From: Oscillospiraceae bacterium
GTDB lineage: Bacteria; Bacillota; Clostridia; Oscillospirales; Ruminococcaceae
Assembly (NCBI GenBank): GCA_028720105.1
Contig: JAQYLI010000034.1
Coordinates: forward strand, 1-64,000
Direction of reading: 5' to 3'
DNA length: 64,000 nt
Shown: one piece after another, positions 35,732 through 44,461 of the stretch
Layout: each line of letters starts with the position of its first letter
How positions within the stretch are numbered: the first letter of the stretch is position 1
Notes under the pieces: generated by a model
Databases searched by the model: none
What the model saw: only the letters and a program-made list of their open reading frames with translations
Told to the model about the DNA's origin: nothing
Translations under genes and position numbers: made by a program

Positions 35732-38371
35732 ATGGCAAAAAAATGGGTCTATATGTTCAGCGAAGGCGATATGACCATGCGCAATCTTCTCGGCGGTAAG
35801 GGTGCAAATCTTGCTGAGATGACAAGCATCGGCCTTCCCGTTCCTCAGGGCTTTACAATTACAACAGAGGCTTGTACACAGTATTACGAAGACGGCAGAA
35901 AGATCAACGACGAGATCATGGCTCAGGCTATGGAAGGCGTTAAGAAGATGGAAGAGCTTAACGGCAAGAAGTTCGGCGATCTCAACAATCCTCTTCTCGT
36001 TTCCGTTCGTTCCGGCGCAAGAGCTTCTATGCCCGGTATGATGGACACTATCCTTAACCTTGGTCTTAATGACGAGGTTGTTGCCGCTATGATCGCAGGC
36101 AACCCCACTCCCGAGTTCGAGAGATTTGTTTACGATTCCTACAGAAGATTTATCCAGATGTTCTCCGACGTTGTTATGGAAGTCGGCAAGAAGTATTTTG
36201 AGCAGCTCATCGACAAGATGAAGGAAGAAAAGGGCGTTAAGTACGACGTTGAGCTTACCGCTGCCGACCTCAAGACTCTCGCAGAGCAGTTCAAGGCAGA
36301 GTACAAGAATCAGCTTGGCACAGACTTCCCCTCCGACCCCGTTGAGCAGCTGAAGCTCGCTATCGAGGCTGTGTTCCGTTCCTGGGACAACCCCCGTGCA
36401 AACGTATACCGCCGCGACAACGATATTCCTTATTCCTGGGGTACTGCAGTTAACGTAATGCCCATGGTATTCGGTAACCTTAACGACAATTCCGGTACAG
36501 GCGTTGCCTTCACAAGAGATCCCGCTACAGGCGAAAAGAAGCTCATGGGTGAGTTCCTCACAAACGCACAGGGCGAGGACGTTGTTGCAGGCGTTCGTAC
36601 TCCTATGCCCATCGCTCAGATGGAGGAGAAGTTCCCCGAGGCTTACGCTCAGTTCATTCAGGTTTGCGATACTCTCGAGAACCACTATCACGATATGCAG
36701 GATATGGAGTTCACCGTTGAGAACAAGAAGCTCTATATGCTCCAGTGCCGTAACGGTAAGAGAACTGCACAGGCTGCTCTCAAGATCGCATGCGATCTCG
36801 TTGACGAAGGTCACAAGACCGAGCAGGAAGCTGTTGCAATGATCGACCCCAGAAACCTTGACACACTTCTCCACCCCCAGTTCGATGCTAAGGCTCTCAA
36901 GGCTGCTACTCCTCTCGGCAAGGGCCTCGGTGCATCTCCCGGAGCTGCTTGCGGTAAGGTAGTATTCACAGCTGATGACGCTGACGCTTGGAACCAGAGA
37001 GGCGAAAAGGTTATCCTCGTTCGTCTCGAGACATCTCCCGAGGATATCACAGGTATGAAGGCTTCTCAGGGTATTCTCACAGTTCGTGGCGGTATGACAT
37101 CTCACGCTGCCGTTGTTGCACGTGGTATGGGTACCTGCTGTGTATCCGGCTGCGGCGATATCAAGATGGACGAAGAGAACAAGAAGTTCGAGCTCGGCGG
37201 AAAGGTATTCCACGAGGGCGACTACATCTCCATTGACGGTACAACAGGTAACATCTACGGCGAGATCATTCCCACCGTTGACGCTACTATCGCAGGCGAG
37301 TTCGGCAGAGTTATGGCTTGGGCTGACAAGTACAGAAAGCTCAAGGTAAGAACAAACGCTGATACACCCGCTGACGCTAAGAAGGCAAGAGAGCTCGGTG
37401 CCGAGGGTATCGGTCTCTGCCGTACTGAGCACATGTTCTTTGAGGCTGACAGAATTGCAGCATTCAGAGAGATGATCTGCGCTGACACAGTTGAGGCAAG
37501 AGAGGCTGCTCTTGCTAAGATCGAGCCTATGCAGCAGGGCGATTTCGAGGCTCTCTATGAGGCTCTCGAGGGCAACCCCGTTACAATCAGATTCCTGGAT
37601 CCTCCTCTCCACGAATTCGTTCCCACAGAGGAAGATGATATCGCTGCTCTCGCTAAGGCTCAGGGCAAGTCCGTTGAGGATATCAAGGCTATCATCGCAG
37701 GCCTCCACGAGTTCAACCCCATGATGGGTCACAGAGGCTGCCGTCTTGCTGTAACATATCCCGAAATTGCTAAGATGCAGACCGAGGCTATCATCAAGGC
37801 TGCTATCAATGTTAAGGCTAAGCACCCCGACTGGACAATCGTTCCCGAGATCATGATCCCCCTCGTTGGCGAGGTTAAGGAGCTCAAGTTCGTTAAGGAC
37901 GTTGTTGTTAAGACTGCTGACGAGATCATCGCTGCAGCAGGCTCCGATCTCAAGTACGAGGTTGGTACAATGATCGAAATTCCTCGTGCAGCTCTCACAG
38001 CTGACGATATCGCTAAGGAAGCTGACTTCTTCTGCTTCGGTACAAACGACCTGACTCAGATGACCTTCGGCTTCTCCAGAGACGACGCAGGCAAGTTCCT
38101 GAACGCTTACTACGACACCAAGATCTTCGAGAACGATCCCTTCGCAAAGCTCGACCAGACAGGTGTCGGCAAGCTGATGGAAATGGCTATCAAGCTTGGC
38201 AAGCCCGTTAATCCCAAGCTCCACATCGGTATCTGCGGCGAGCACGGCGGCGATCCCACATCTGTTGAGTTCTGCCACAAGATCGGTCTGGATTATGTAT
38301 CCTGCTCACCCTTCCGTGTGCCTATCGCAAGACTTGCTGCTGCTCAGGCTGCTATCGCTGAGATGAAGTAA
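35732..38371 (+). CDS. ppdK: Pyruvate, phosphate dikinase
   Basis: 879 aa, the normal length. N-terminal ATP-binding part (GGKGANLAEMTSIGLPVP), central phospho-His domain GGMTSHAAVVARGMG, and PEP/pyruvate barrel with GTNDLTQMTFGFSRDD and GICGEHGGDP. Interconverts pyruvate and PEP with ATP, Pi, AMP and PPi; in gut anaerobes it often works toward pyruvate. Codon use is extremely biased (GCT, AAG, CTC, GTT), unlike its neighbours, as in very highly expressed genes. Start supported by GGAGGT. Confidence 0.98.
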   Translation: MAKKWVYMFSEGDMTMRNLLGGKGANLAEMTSIGLPVPQGFTITTEACTQYYEDGRKINDEIMAQAMEGVKKMEELNGKKFGDLNNPLLVSVRSGARASMPGMMDTILNLGLNDEVVAAMIAGNPTPEFERFVYDSYRRFIQMFSDVVMEVGKKYFEQLIDKMKEEKGVKYDVELTAADLKTLAEQFKAEYKNQLGTDFPSDPVEQLKLAIEAVFRSWDNPRANVYRRDNDIPYSWGTAVNVMPMVFGNLNDNSGTGVAFTRDPATGEKKLMGEFLTNAQGEDVVAGVRTPMPIAQMEEKFPEAYAQFIQVCDTLENHYHDMQDMEFTVENKKLYMLQCRNGKRTAQAALKIACDLVDEGHKTEQEAVAMIDPRNLDTLLHPQFDAKALKAATPLGKGLGASPGAACGKVVFTADDADAWNQRGEKVILVRLETSPEDITGMKASQGILTVRGGMTSHAAVVARGMGTCCVSGCGDIKMDEENKKFELGGKVFHEGDYISIDGTTGNIYGEIIPTVDATIAGEFGRVMAWADKYRKLKVRTNADTPADAKKARELGAEGIGLCRTEHMFFEADRIAAFREMICADTVEAREAALAKIEPMQQGDFEALYEALEGNPVTIRFLDPPLHEFVPTEEDDIAALAKAQGKSVEDIKAIIAGLHEFNPMMGHRGCRLAVTYPEIAKMQTEAIIKAAINVKAKHPDWTIVPEIMIPLVGEVKELKFVKDVVVKTADEIIAAAGSDLKYEVGTMIEIPRAALTADDIAKEADFFCFGTNDLTQMTFGFSRDDAGKFLNAYYDTKIFENDPFAKLDQTGVGKLMEMAIKLGKPVNPKLHIGICGEHGGDPTSVEFCHKIGLDYVSCSPFRVPIARLAAAQAAIAEMK

Positions 38372-38402
38372 TCGCAGGTTTTACGAAAATAAAGTAAAAT
38401 AT

Positions 38403-38446
38403 GCCCCCGTATCTGACATCAGCTGACAGATATGGGGGCTGTTTTT
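38403..38446 (+). terminator. Terminator after ppdK
   Basis: 13-bp stem with one G-T pair (38403-38415 with 38427-38439), then TTTTT. Confidence 0.9.
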
Positions 38447-38460
38447 ATAAAGGAGCCGAA

Positions 38461-39051
38461 ATGAACGATAAGGATTTTGAAAACGAGACCTTTGAAAATC
38501 TGACATTCACCTATGAGGAATTTGAGGACTACAGATTTTCCGACTGCACATTCAAAGATTGTCTGTTTGAAGAAGTCCGGCTGTCTGAGTGTATTTTTTC
38601 GGACTGCACCTTTGAAAACTGCACCATCACAAAGCCCAAAGCCTCGCTACATTCACAGCTGCAGGACTGCCGCTTTATAGGCTGTAGGCTGACTGAGGTG
38701 AACTGGAGCGAAGTGCTTCCCGAGGGAACCTTTACCGAACCCATAGCTGTTATGAAGGACTGCTTTCTGAAATACAACTCGTTTATGGAGATAAATTTCA
38801 AAAGGTTTGATTTCTCGGACAATGAGATAACCGAGTCAATGTTTGCCGAGTGTCAGCTTGCGGAAAGCAGCTTCAAGGGCTGTAAGCTTGACAGGACGGA
38901 GTTTTTCCGCTGCGATATGCAGAAGGCTGATTTCAGAAAAGCTTCGGGCTACCGTGTGGATATCCTTTCCTGCAAAATGAAAAATGCTGTGTTTTCCTTT
39001 CCCGAGGCGGTGGAGCTGCTGGGGTCGGTGGGGGTAAAGGTGGAATACTAA
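38461..39051 (+). CDS. Pentapeptide-repeat protein
   Basis: 196 aa made mostly of five-residue repeats of A/C-(D/N/E)-x-x-F type (FSDCTFKDCLFEEVRLSECI, FAECQLAESSFKGCKLDRTE), with a break near residues 60-105. Such right-handed quadrilateral helices mimic DNA; MfpA/Qnr members protect gyrase from quinolones, and the two-block layout resembles them. A resistance role is only a possibility, since most relatives have unknown roles. The ATG at 38461 has AAAGGAG. Confidence 0.85.
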   Translation: MNDKDFENETFENLTFTYEEFEDYRFSDCTFKDCLFEEVRLSECIFSDCTFENCTITKPKASLHSQLQDCRFIGCRLTEVNWSEVLPEGTFTEPIAVMKDCFLKYNSFMEINFKRFDFSDNEITESMFAECQLAESSFKGCKLDRTEFFRCDMQKADFRKASGYRVDILSCKMKNAVFSFPEAVELLGSVGVKVEY

Positions 39052-39094
39052 GCACATAAAAACAATCGAACAGCACCCTGTCAGCGAAACGGAA

Positions 39095-39123
39095 AAGCCC
39101 CTCAGAAGCGCTCTGAGGGGCTT
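39095..39123. terminator. Bidirectional terminator between convergent genes
   Basis: 12-bp perfect stem AAGCCCCTCAGA / TCTGAGGGGCTT with a 5-nt loop. Confidence 0.75.
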
Positions 39124-39171
39124 ACTATTCAAACACAAAAGCTTACTTTGTAATGATGATATTTGTCGGGT

Positions 39172-40734
39172 TCAATCCGCTCTGAACATAACCGTAGTAG
39201 CAAGCATTCCCCTTGTCAGAGGAAGCAGCCATCCGCTTTCGCAGAGTTCTCTCATAACGGCAGAGGTTTCCGGGAGTATTTCTCCCGGTGCGACCTTTTC
39301 GGCATAATCAAGCAGATGATCCGGGGTATGCTCCGCCATAATACGCTTGATCCCGTCAAGTCTGACAAGAGCCTGACTGCATATTTCCTGCGCCACAGGA
39401 ACAATTAAATCACCCAACTTGGAAGTCTGTTCCACGGTGAGACAGGGGAAATTGGGCTGTATTCCCGTATCTGTTTTGATCGCAAAATTATTATTCAGAA
39501 GCTCCGCACATATCAGCTTGTCACTTTCGGAGCTCGGCTGCTCTGTCAGCAGCTCAATGAGCATAGTTTCGTGCAGCTTGTTCATTTTCAGACAAACGGG
39601 CTCCCCGTTCACATCAACATCCCACAGTACAATATCCGCCTTTTCAGAGTCATCGCGTCTGCTGGTGCGGAACATATAGATATCATGATACTCGCTTTTC
39701 TCCGAAAGCCAGCGATAGCCCTTTTGTCCGAATTTATCCTCGGGATAGCTGTCCCGGTCACCGAAGGTCAGCTTTTCCTGCAAAAAATCAATATATGCAA
39801 GGTGCAAAAGCTGCGAAACGAGAAACCACTTCATAGAATTGAGCGGCATATCACTGCCGTAAAAGCCGACAGCACGCACATCATCAATTGAACTGTCAAT
39901 AAAACTCCTTATCAGCTCAGCTGTTTCGTGTATCGAAGCCTTATGAGCTTCATATATTTCATTCATAATTTTTTGCGTCACAATGACAATATTGCTGAGG
40001 TAATATCCGTTTTTCTCAAGCAGAAGCTCATGTTCCAGAAGCTGTGCGATCTCATTTTCAAGATATGCTGTGGGAACACCTGTCTGCAGACTTATCTGCT
40101 CCTCTGTCTGTTTTTCATAGTAGCACGCCATTACGATATTCTGCTTCACCCTGCTTTTGAACATATCGTGAAAGATGTTAAATTTTCCCCAGGAACGTGA
40201 TATCAGTTCTACGGGACGGTAGCTTAATTCTCCGAAATTTCTCTCCATAGTTATGCCCTCCTTGATTCGGTTTCTTGATTGGAATAAAAGGTATTTCACC
40301 ATACTTTGCGTCAGCGAAAAGCGAGCCGAAATGTCCCCCACCGAAAGCCCGTCGATATAGTACGCTACCATGACCCGACGGTAATTGGAACTTAGCAGCG
40401 CCAGCTCTCTTGTAAGGAGTGCGAGCTGTTCGTTCTCCTGCGCCTGTGCTTCAAAATTCTCCCACCAATTATCCGATATCGTATCATCAAGCTCTGCAGT
40501 ATTGCGTTTGTCCTTGTTACGGTACCAGCCCTTGAGGATATTGTCGGCGGTGCGCCAGACAAATGCGTAAAATGCCTTTTCATCACGCAGATTTTCAATG
40601 CTCTCACAAAGGGTCAGCAAAATTTCCTGTGACAAGTCCTCGGACTCCTGATAGGAGCTTGTTCGGGACAGACAGTACTGAAAGATCGACTTGGACATAC
40701 GGGCAACCTTTTCACGGCGTTCATGGGTGTTCAT
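39172..40734 (-). CDS. ECF-type sigma factor with a 350-residue C-terminal extension
   Basis: 520 aa, about three times the length of a simple ECF factor. Sigma-2 lies at about 15-75 (EDLSQEILLTLCESI, FVWRTADNILKGWYR), sigma-4 at about 105-160 (LALLSSNYRRVMVAYYIDGL, VGDISARFSLTQSMVKYLLF). The extension includes a winged-helix-like piece (EEQISLQTGVPTAYLENEIA) and a mixed alpha/beta region with no motif I recognise. It has no membrane helix and no anti-sigma gene beside it, so regulation may be built into the extension. Start follows AAGGAGAG. Confidence 0.8.
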   Translation of the reverse strand: MNTHERREKVARMSKSIFQYCLSRTSSYQESEDLSQEILLTLCESIENLRDEKAFYAFVWRTADNILKGWYRNKDKRNTAELDDTISDNWWENFEAQAQENEQLALLTRELALLSSNYRRVMVAYYIDGLSVGDISARFSLTQSMVKYLLFQSRNRIKEGITMERNFGELSYRPVELISRSWGKFNIFHDMFKSRVKQNIVMACYYEKQTEEQISLQTGVPTAYLENEIAQLLEHELLLEKNGYYLSNIVIVTQKIMNEIYEAHKASIHETAELIRSFIDSSIDDVRAVGFYGSDMPLNSMKWFLVSQLLHLAYIDFLQEKLTFGDRDSYPEDKFGQKGYRWLSEKSEYHDIYMFRTSRRDDSEKADIVLWDVDVNGEPVCLKMNKLHETMLIELLTEQPSSESDKLICAELLNNNFAIKTDTGIQPNFPCLTVEQTSKLGDLIVPVAQEICSQALVRLDGIKRIMAEHTPDHLLDYAEKVAPGEILPETSAVMRELCESGWLLPLTRGMLATTVMFRAD

Positions 40735-40907
40735 ATTCGGCTCTCCTTTCCTTGACTTTCAGAAGCTTCTGTATGTATAGTGAAAAAAATTCCGTTTGGT
40801 TAGGGCTTTGGCAAAAAAAAATTGAAATTTTTCCGAAATGATTATACTATATATCACACGAGCCGTCAATAACGGGAATTTTTTTCTAAAAAATTTTCCA
40901 AAACCCC

Positions 40908-40938
40908 TTGACATTCACGTTACGTCATAGTATATACT
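40908..40938 (+). promoter_or_regulatory. MerR-type promoter with 19-bp spacer
   Basis: TTGACA (40908-40913), 19-bp spacer, TATACT (40933-40938). The spacer region is part of an inverted repeat TGAC..GTCA. Over-long spacers with an operator inside are the hallmark of promoters that MerR-family activators untwist, here probably autoregulation. Confidence 0.7.
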
Positions 40939-41024
40939 CATAATCAAGGGAAATATGTGTGAAAATCAAAGATTTTCACACCGAGTTTTGCTGCACAAAA
41001 CTCTCAGAAAAGGAATGGTTATTT

Positions 41025-41765
41025 ATGAAAATGCACATCAGAGAATTTGTCAAGCTTACGGGTGTGAGCGTGCGCACGCTGCACTATTATGACGAGATCG
41101 GACTGCTAAAGCCCTGCACTGTTGACGAACAGAACGGCTATCGGCTGTATGACGAGCAAAGTCTGCAGCGAATGCAGGAGATACTTTTCTACCGCGAGCT
41201 GGATTTTCCTCTGAAAAGCATTTCCGACATACTTTCCTCTCCCGATTACGACAAGCAGACTGCGCTGAGGGAGCAAAAGCACCTGCTGATCTTGAAAAAG
41301 AAACGGCTTGAACGGCTAATAAATGCTCTTGACAGCGCAATGAAAGGAGAAAATATGGATATGAACGTATTCGATAACAGCGAATTTGAGGCTCAGCGTG
41401 AAAAATACGCAAAAGAGGCAAAGGAAAAATGGGGCGGCACGGCGGCATACAAGGAAAGCGCCGAAAAGACCGCAGGCTATGACAAGGACAAATGGAAAGA
41501 GGTAAACAGCGGTATGAACGATATTATCGGGGAATTTGCGGAGTGCGCAAGATCGGGCGCAAAGCCCTCCGACCCTGCGGCGCAGGCTCTTGTGAAGAAG
41601 TGGCAGGACTATATTTCCGAAAATTATTACGCCTGCACAAAGGAAATTCTTGCAGGTCTGGGCGAGATGTATATCGCAGACGAGCGTTTTAAGGAAAATA
41701 TGGACAAGCAGGGTGACGGCACCGCCCTGTTTATGTCCGAAGCTATAAAGGCTTACTGTGAGTAA
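41025..41765 (+). CDS. MerR-family regulator with TipAS drug-binding domain
   Basis: 246 aa. Residues 1-70 are the MerR winged helix (IREFVKLTGVSVRTLHYYDE, GYRLYDEQSLQRM), 75-110 the dimer coiled coil, and 120-246 a TipAS-like helical domain (WGGTAAYKESAEKTAGYDKD, YIADERFKENMDKQGDGTA). TipA proteins bind thiopeptide and other drugs and switch on their own gene. Its promoter has the 19-bp spacer expected. The start at 41025 is chosen over 40959 on the ribosome site AAAGGA. Confidence 0.9.
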   Translation: MKMHIREFVKLTGVSVRTLHYYDEIGLLKPCTVDEQNGYRLYDEQSLQRMQEILFYRELDFPLKSISDILSSPDYDKQTALREQKHLLILKKKRLERLINALDSAMKGENMDMNVFDNSEFEAQREKYAKEAKEKWGGTAAYKESAEKTAGYDKDKWKEVNSGMNDIIGEFAECARSGAKPSDPAAQALVKKWQDYISENYYACTKEILAGLGEMYIADERFKENMDKQGDGTALFMSEAIKAYCE

Positions 41766-41779
41766 TAAACATAATGCTC

Positions 41780-41816
41780 TCCCCCGTATCTTTTATTGGG
41801 ATACGGGGGATTTTTT
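41780..41816 (+). terminator. Terminator after the TipA-like gene
   Basis: 11-bp stem TCCCCCGTATC / GATACGGGGGA followed by six T. Confidence 0.9.
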
Positions 41817-41900
41817 CTTTACACTGCTGTGATGATATGCTATAATAAAGCAAAGAGATGGCGGAGACGGATTTGTGGTTATGAGAAAGGAGCTTGGCAG

Positions 41901-42410
41901 ATGAAAGACAGAGATGCAAACGGCGCTGTTTCCAAAAAGCACGGTCTGCTGACAGCTGTTATCATCATTGCCGCAGCAGTATTGCTTCAGAAGCTTTTTA
42001 TTTTGGGAATGAGCAGGGATTGCTTCCGAAATGCCGCTGAAGAAGTTAACGCTCTGAATGCAGAAGAAACTCTGATAAAATATTTTGAGTACTGGGACGC
42101 GGGCAATCTTTACGGTCAGGCATTGATACGGGACGAGGAGCCGCCCCGCGAATATAAGTCCTTTGATTTTTGGCAGTTCTGCGACGATATCAGGCTGACA
42201 GATATCAGATACATCGGCACGCCCACTTCATTTGTAAAGAATAATGATTACTATGATGGTAAGGTTTATATGGTCCATTATTCAAAAACCATTGAAGAGG
42301 GTCGGACGGGAATGTCCAAAGGCGAAAATTGTATGGAATTTGTAATGTGCAGAAAGGACGAGGACTCCCCTTGGCGGCTGTGCGCTGTGGGAGGACTTTA
42401 TGTGGACTGA
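41901..42410 (+). CDS. Single-helix exported protein, DUF4829-like
   Basis: 169 aa. Basic N-terminus, one membrane helix (LLTAVIIIAAAVLLQKLFIL), then an extracytoplasmic domain with AEETLIKYFEYWDAGN and YMVHYSK..EFVMCRKDEDSPWRL, the pattern of NTF2-like DUF4829 proteins. Start supported by AAAGGAG. Function unknown. Confidence 0.65.
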   Translation: MKDRDANGAVSKKHGLLTAVIIIAAAVLLQKLFILGMSRDCFRNAAEEVNALNAEETLIKYFEYWDAGNLYGQALIRDEEPPREYKSFDFWQFCDDIRLTDIRYIGTPTSFVKNNDYYDGKVYMVHYSKTIEEGRTGMSKGENCMEFVMCRKDEDSPWRLCAVGGLYVD

Positions 42411-42437
42411 CATAAAGTATGACGGTCAAGCCTTTTA

Positions 42438-42600
42438 AGAACCCGTCTTCACAAGCATATGCACACGTCTTTTCGGCAAATTTTGCCGCAGACTGCGTTA
42501 AAAATCCTTGCCGGGCGACAGCCCGCCTGCGGATTTTTGCCTTGTCTTGGGCAAAATTATGCTCGAAAATCCGCACACATTTCTTGTGAAGACAGGTTCT
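42438..42600. mobile_element. MITE-like long-hairpin element, 163 bp
   Basis: 18-bp terminal inverted repeats (42438-42455 and 42583-42600) differ at one base, and the complementarity continues imperfectly for about 45 bp per arm. The apex CGGGC (42512-42516) pairs with GCCCG (42521-42525) over a GACA loop. The apical segment (CTTGCC..CCTGCGG) matches the apex of the 1-140 repeat although the arms differ. No ORF. Confidence 0.75.
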
Positions 42601-42673
42601 AAATTGAAAAACGTCTTGTTAACAATGCCTTCCTGCCGTAAAAAATTGGTATAACAATTTTCAAAACTCTTGA

Positions 42674-42853
42674 AAACTAAAAATATATGATAAGATAACG
42701 CTGTTACGTAACGAGGATATTCGTTACGCATACCGTCTTAACGGAAAGCTTTCCCACGATGAATTAAAGGAGCTTAGAAAGGGCTTCTTTCGGTATATCG
42801 CTTGTAAAGATATTCTCCTCCCCGCTGTAGACGGGGAGAAATTTTTTGAATAA
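42674..42853 (+). other. Possible gene remnant without a start codon
   Basis: An open frame of 59 codons with coding-like composition (EDIRYAYRLNGKLSHDELKE, RYIACKDILLP) has no ATG, GTG or TTG start. It ends next to a terminator hairpin and carries a perfect inverted repeat (CGTAACGA 42707-42714, TCGTTACG 42721-42728). I do not recognise a family. It may be the 3' end of a gene beheaded near the MITE, or chance. Confidence 0.3.
42818..42847 (+). terminator. Terminator, plus strand
   Basis: CTCCCCG / CGGGGAG stem with a 7-nt loop, followed by AAATTTTTT. Confidence 0.75.
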
Positions 42854-42873
42854 AAGGCTGTTATTATAGGCAT

Positions 42874-43030
42874 TTATTCCCATACATAATACTTTTCCCT
42901 GTATTGTTTTGGAGTAAGCTCTGTTTCGGCTTTGAATATCCTGATGAACATACTCTGAGTGGAAAATCCCAAGGAATAGGCTATCTCAATATAGGGAAGA
43001 TCGGTATTTTTCAGAAGATCACAGGCAGTT
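42874..43030 (-). pseudogene. AraC-family regulator, C-terminal remnant
   Basis: The minus strand encodes only the last helix-turn-helix of an AraC regulator (ACDLLKNTDLPYIEIAYSLG, then FSTQSMFIRIFKAE and LTPKQYREK). Similarity stops abruptly at about 43,027, exactly where a MATE pump begins on the other strand. The short ORF that remains (start 43062) uses codons from the neighbouring gene. Confidence 0.8.
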
Positions 43031-44218
43031 GTTGGAATAATCGGAGCAGTAAGCCTTTTCATAATTGGTTTTTCAATGGGGCTTACAAACGGCTTTTCGG
43101 TAATTATCGCACAAAGCTATGGCTCTGCCGATCACAGCAGAATGCGAAAGGCGGTATGGCAGTCGGTCAGACTGTGCATTATTATTGCTGCACTCTTAAC
43201 GGTGTTAAGTGTTTTTTCACTTAAACATATTCTTGTTATAATGCAGACAGATAGTTCTATTATGAGCGATACACTAAGCTATGGAAGAATTATTTTCGGC
43301 GGTTTAGCCGTTACCGCAGCATATGATCTGTGTTCGGGTATCCTTCGCGCTATGGGCGACAGCAAAACTCCTTTCAAAGCAATAATCATATCATCAGCTA
43401 TCAATATACTTTTAGATATTCTCTTTATTTTCGTATTAAAATCAGGCGTTTCGGGAGCGGCTTTCGCAACAATTTCAGCACAGCTTGTTTCTGTTATTAT
43501 CTGTATTCTTAAAATCAGAGAGCTTTCAATAATGAAATTTGAAAAAGATGATTTTTGTTCTGACAGTGAGCTCGGTACAGTTCTTTTGAAAAATGGTCTG
43601 CCTATGGCATTTATGAATTCTGTAACGGCAGTTGGCTGCATAATAGTGCAGTCGTTTATCAACAGACTTGGAGTTGACTATACTTCGGCGTATTCTGTGT
43701 GCACTAAATATCTGAATTTGTTTATGCTTCCCTCGATAACGGCAGGCTTCACAATTGCTGCATTTACAGGACAGAATTATGGCGCAGAAAAGTATGACAG
43801 AATAAGAAAGGGAGTTCGGACAGGACTTATTATTTCTCTTATATCTTACATAGCTATGGGTGCGGTTATGAACATTTTTTCTTCGGAGCTGGCACAGTTT
43901 ATGCTGAGCGGTGATAATGCAGTCACATTCACCTCGGCATATTTAAAGATACTCGGGATAACGATTATCGGCGTTAACTGTATTTTCATTTTCAGAAATG
44001 CTGTGCAGGGAATGGGCTGTCCTTTGGTTCCGATGCTCTCGGGAATACTTGAAATGGTATTGCGGCTTGCAGCAATTTATATTCTGATACCGCGTTTTGA
44101 TTTTGCTGCTGTAGCTTATGCTGATGCCGCGGCGTGGACCGGAGCGCTTGTTCTTAATTTGATAGCTTATTTTGTGCTCATACATAGAAAAAGTGCAGCA
44201 GAAAATAATAGGTTATAA
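43025..44218 (+). pseudogene. MATE-family efflux pump lacking its N-terminus
   Basis: About 397 codons of a MATE transporter from the second helix onward (AVVGIIGAVSLFIIGFSMGL, then VIIAQSYGSAD, GILRAMGDSKTPF, GQNYGAEKYDRI, NAVQGMGCPLVPM). Intact MATE proteins have about 450 residues; roughly the first 50, including helix 1, are missing. An ATG at 43076 could start a 380-aa product but has no ribosome site or promoter. The two 5' truncations meet head to head. Confidence 0.8.
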
Positions 44219-44244
44219 TTAGTTCTTCTGCTGTATTTTTGACA

Positions 44245-44291
44245 AAGCCGTCTGTTTAGTTTTGATTTCGTTAAAACTAAACAGGCGGCTT
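44245..44291. terminator. Long hairpin after the MATE remnant
   Basis: 19-bp stem with one mismatch (44245-44263 with 44273-44291). Likely a transcription terminator. Confidence 0.7.
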
Positions 44292-44336
44292 TAGGAGTTG
44301 TTCCAAAATCGTCCATGACGCGAAAACTAATATGAA

Positions 44337-44380
44337 AATAACCTCTCTAATGACGTATCTAAGCCATTTGAGAGGTTATT
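44337..44380. terminator. Hairpin 3' of the accessory operon
   Basis: 11-bp perfect stem AATAACCTCTC / GAGAGGTTATT (44337-44347, 44370-44380) with a 22-nt loop. Confidence 0.5.
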
Positions 44381-44412
44381 ACATCTGGCTACAAACGCAT
44401 ATTTTGATACAA

Positions 44413-44458
44413 GTTGCATAGGGTTGCATTTGGTTGCATTTCTCATTAAGGGTTGCAT
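44413..44458. repeat. Four direct repeats of GTTGCAT
   Basis: GTTGCAT starts at 44413, 44423, 44433 and 44452: three copies at exact 10-bp steps and a fourth 19 bp on, immediately 3' of the 412-aa gene. One turn of helix apart, they could bind a protein cooperatively. The role is unknown. Confidence 0.6.
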
Positions 44459-44461
44459 CGT

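Noticed and set aside
35627..38278. 883-codon open frame antisense to ppdK
   Set aside because: It arises from the extreme codon bias of ppdK; the product is a Leu/Ser/Cys-rich sequence without motifs, and ppdK itself is certain.
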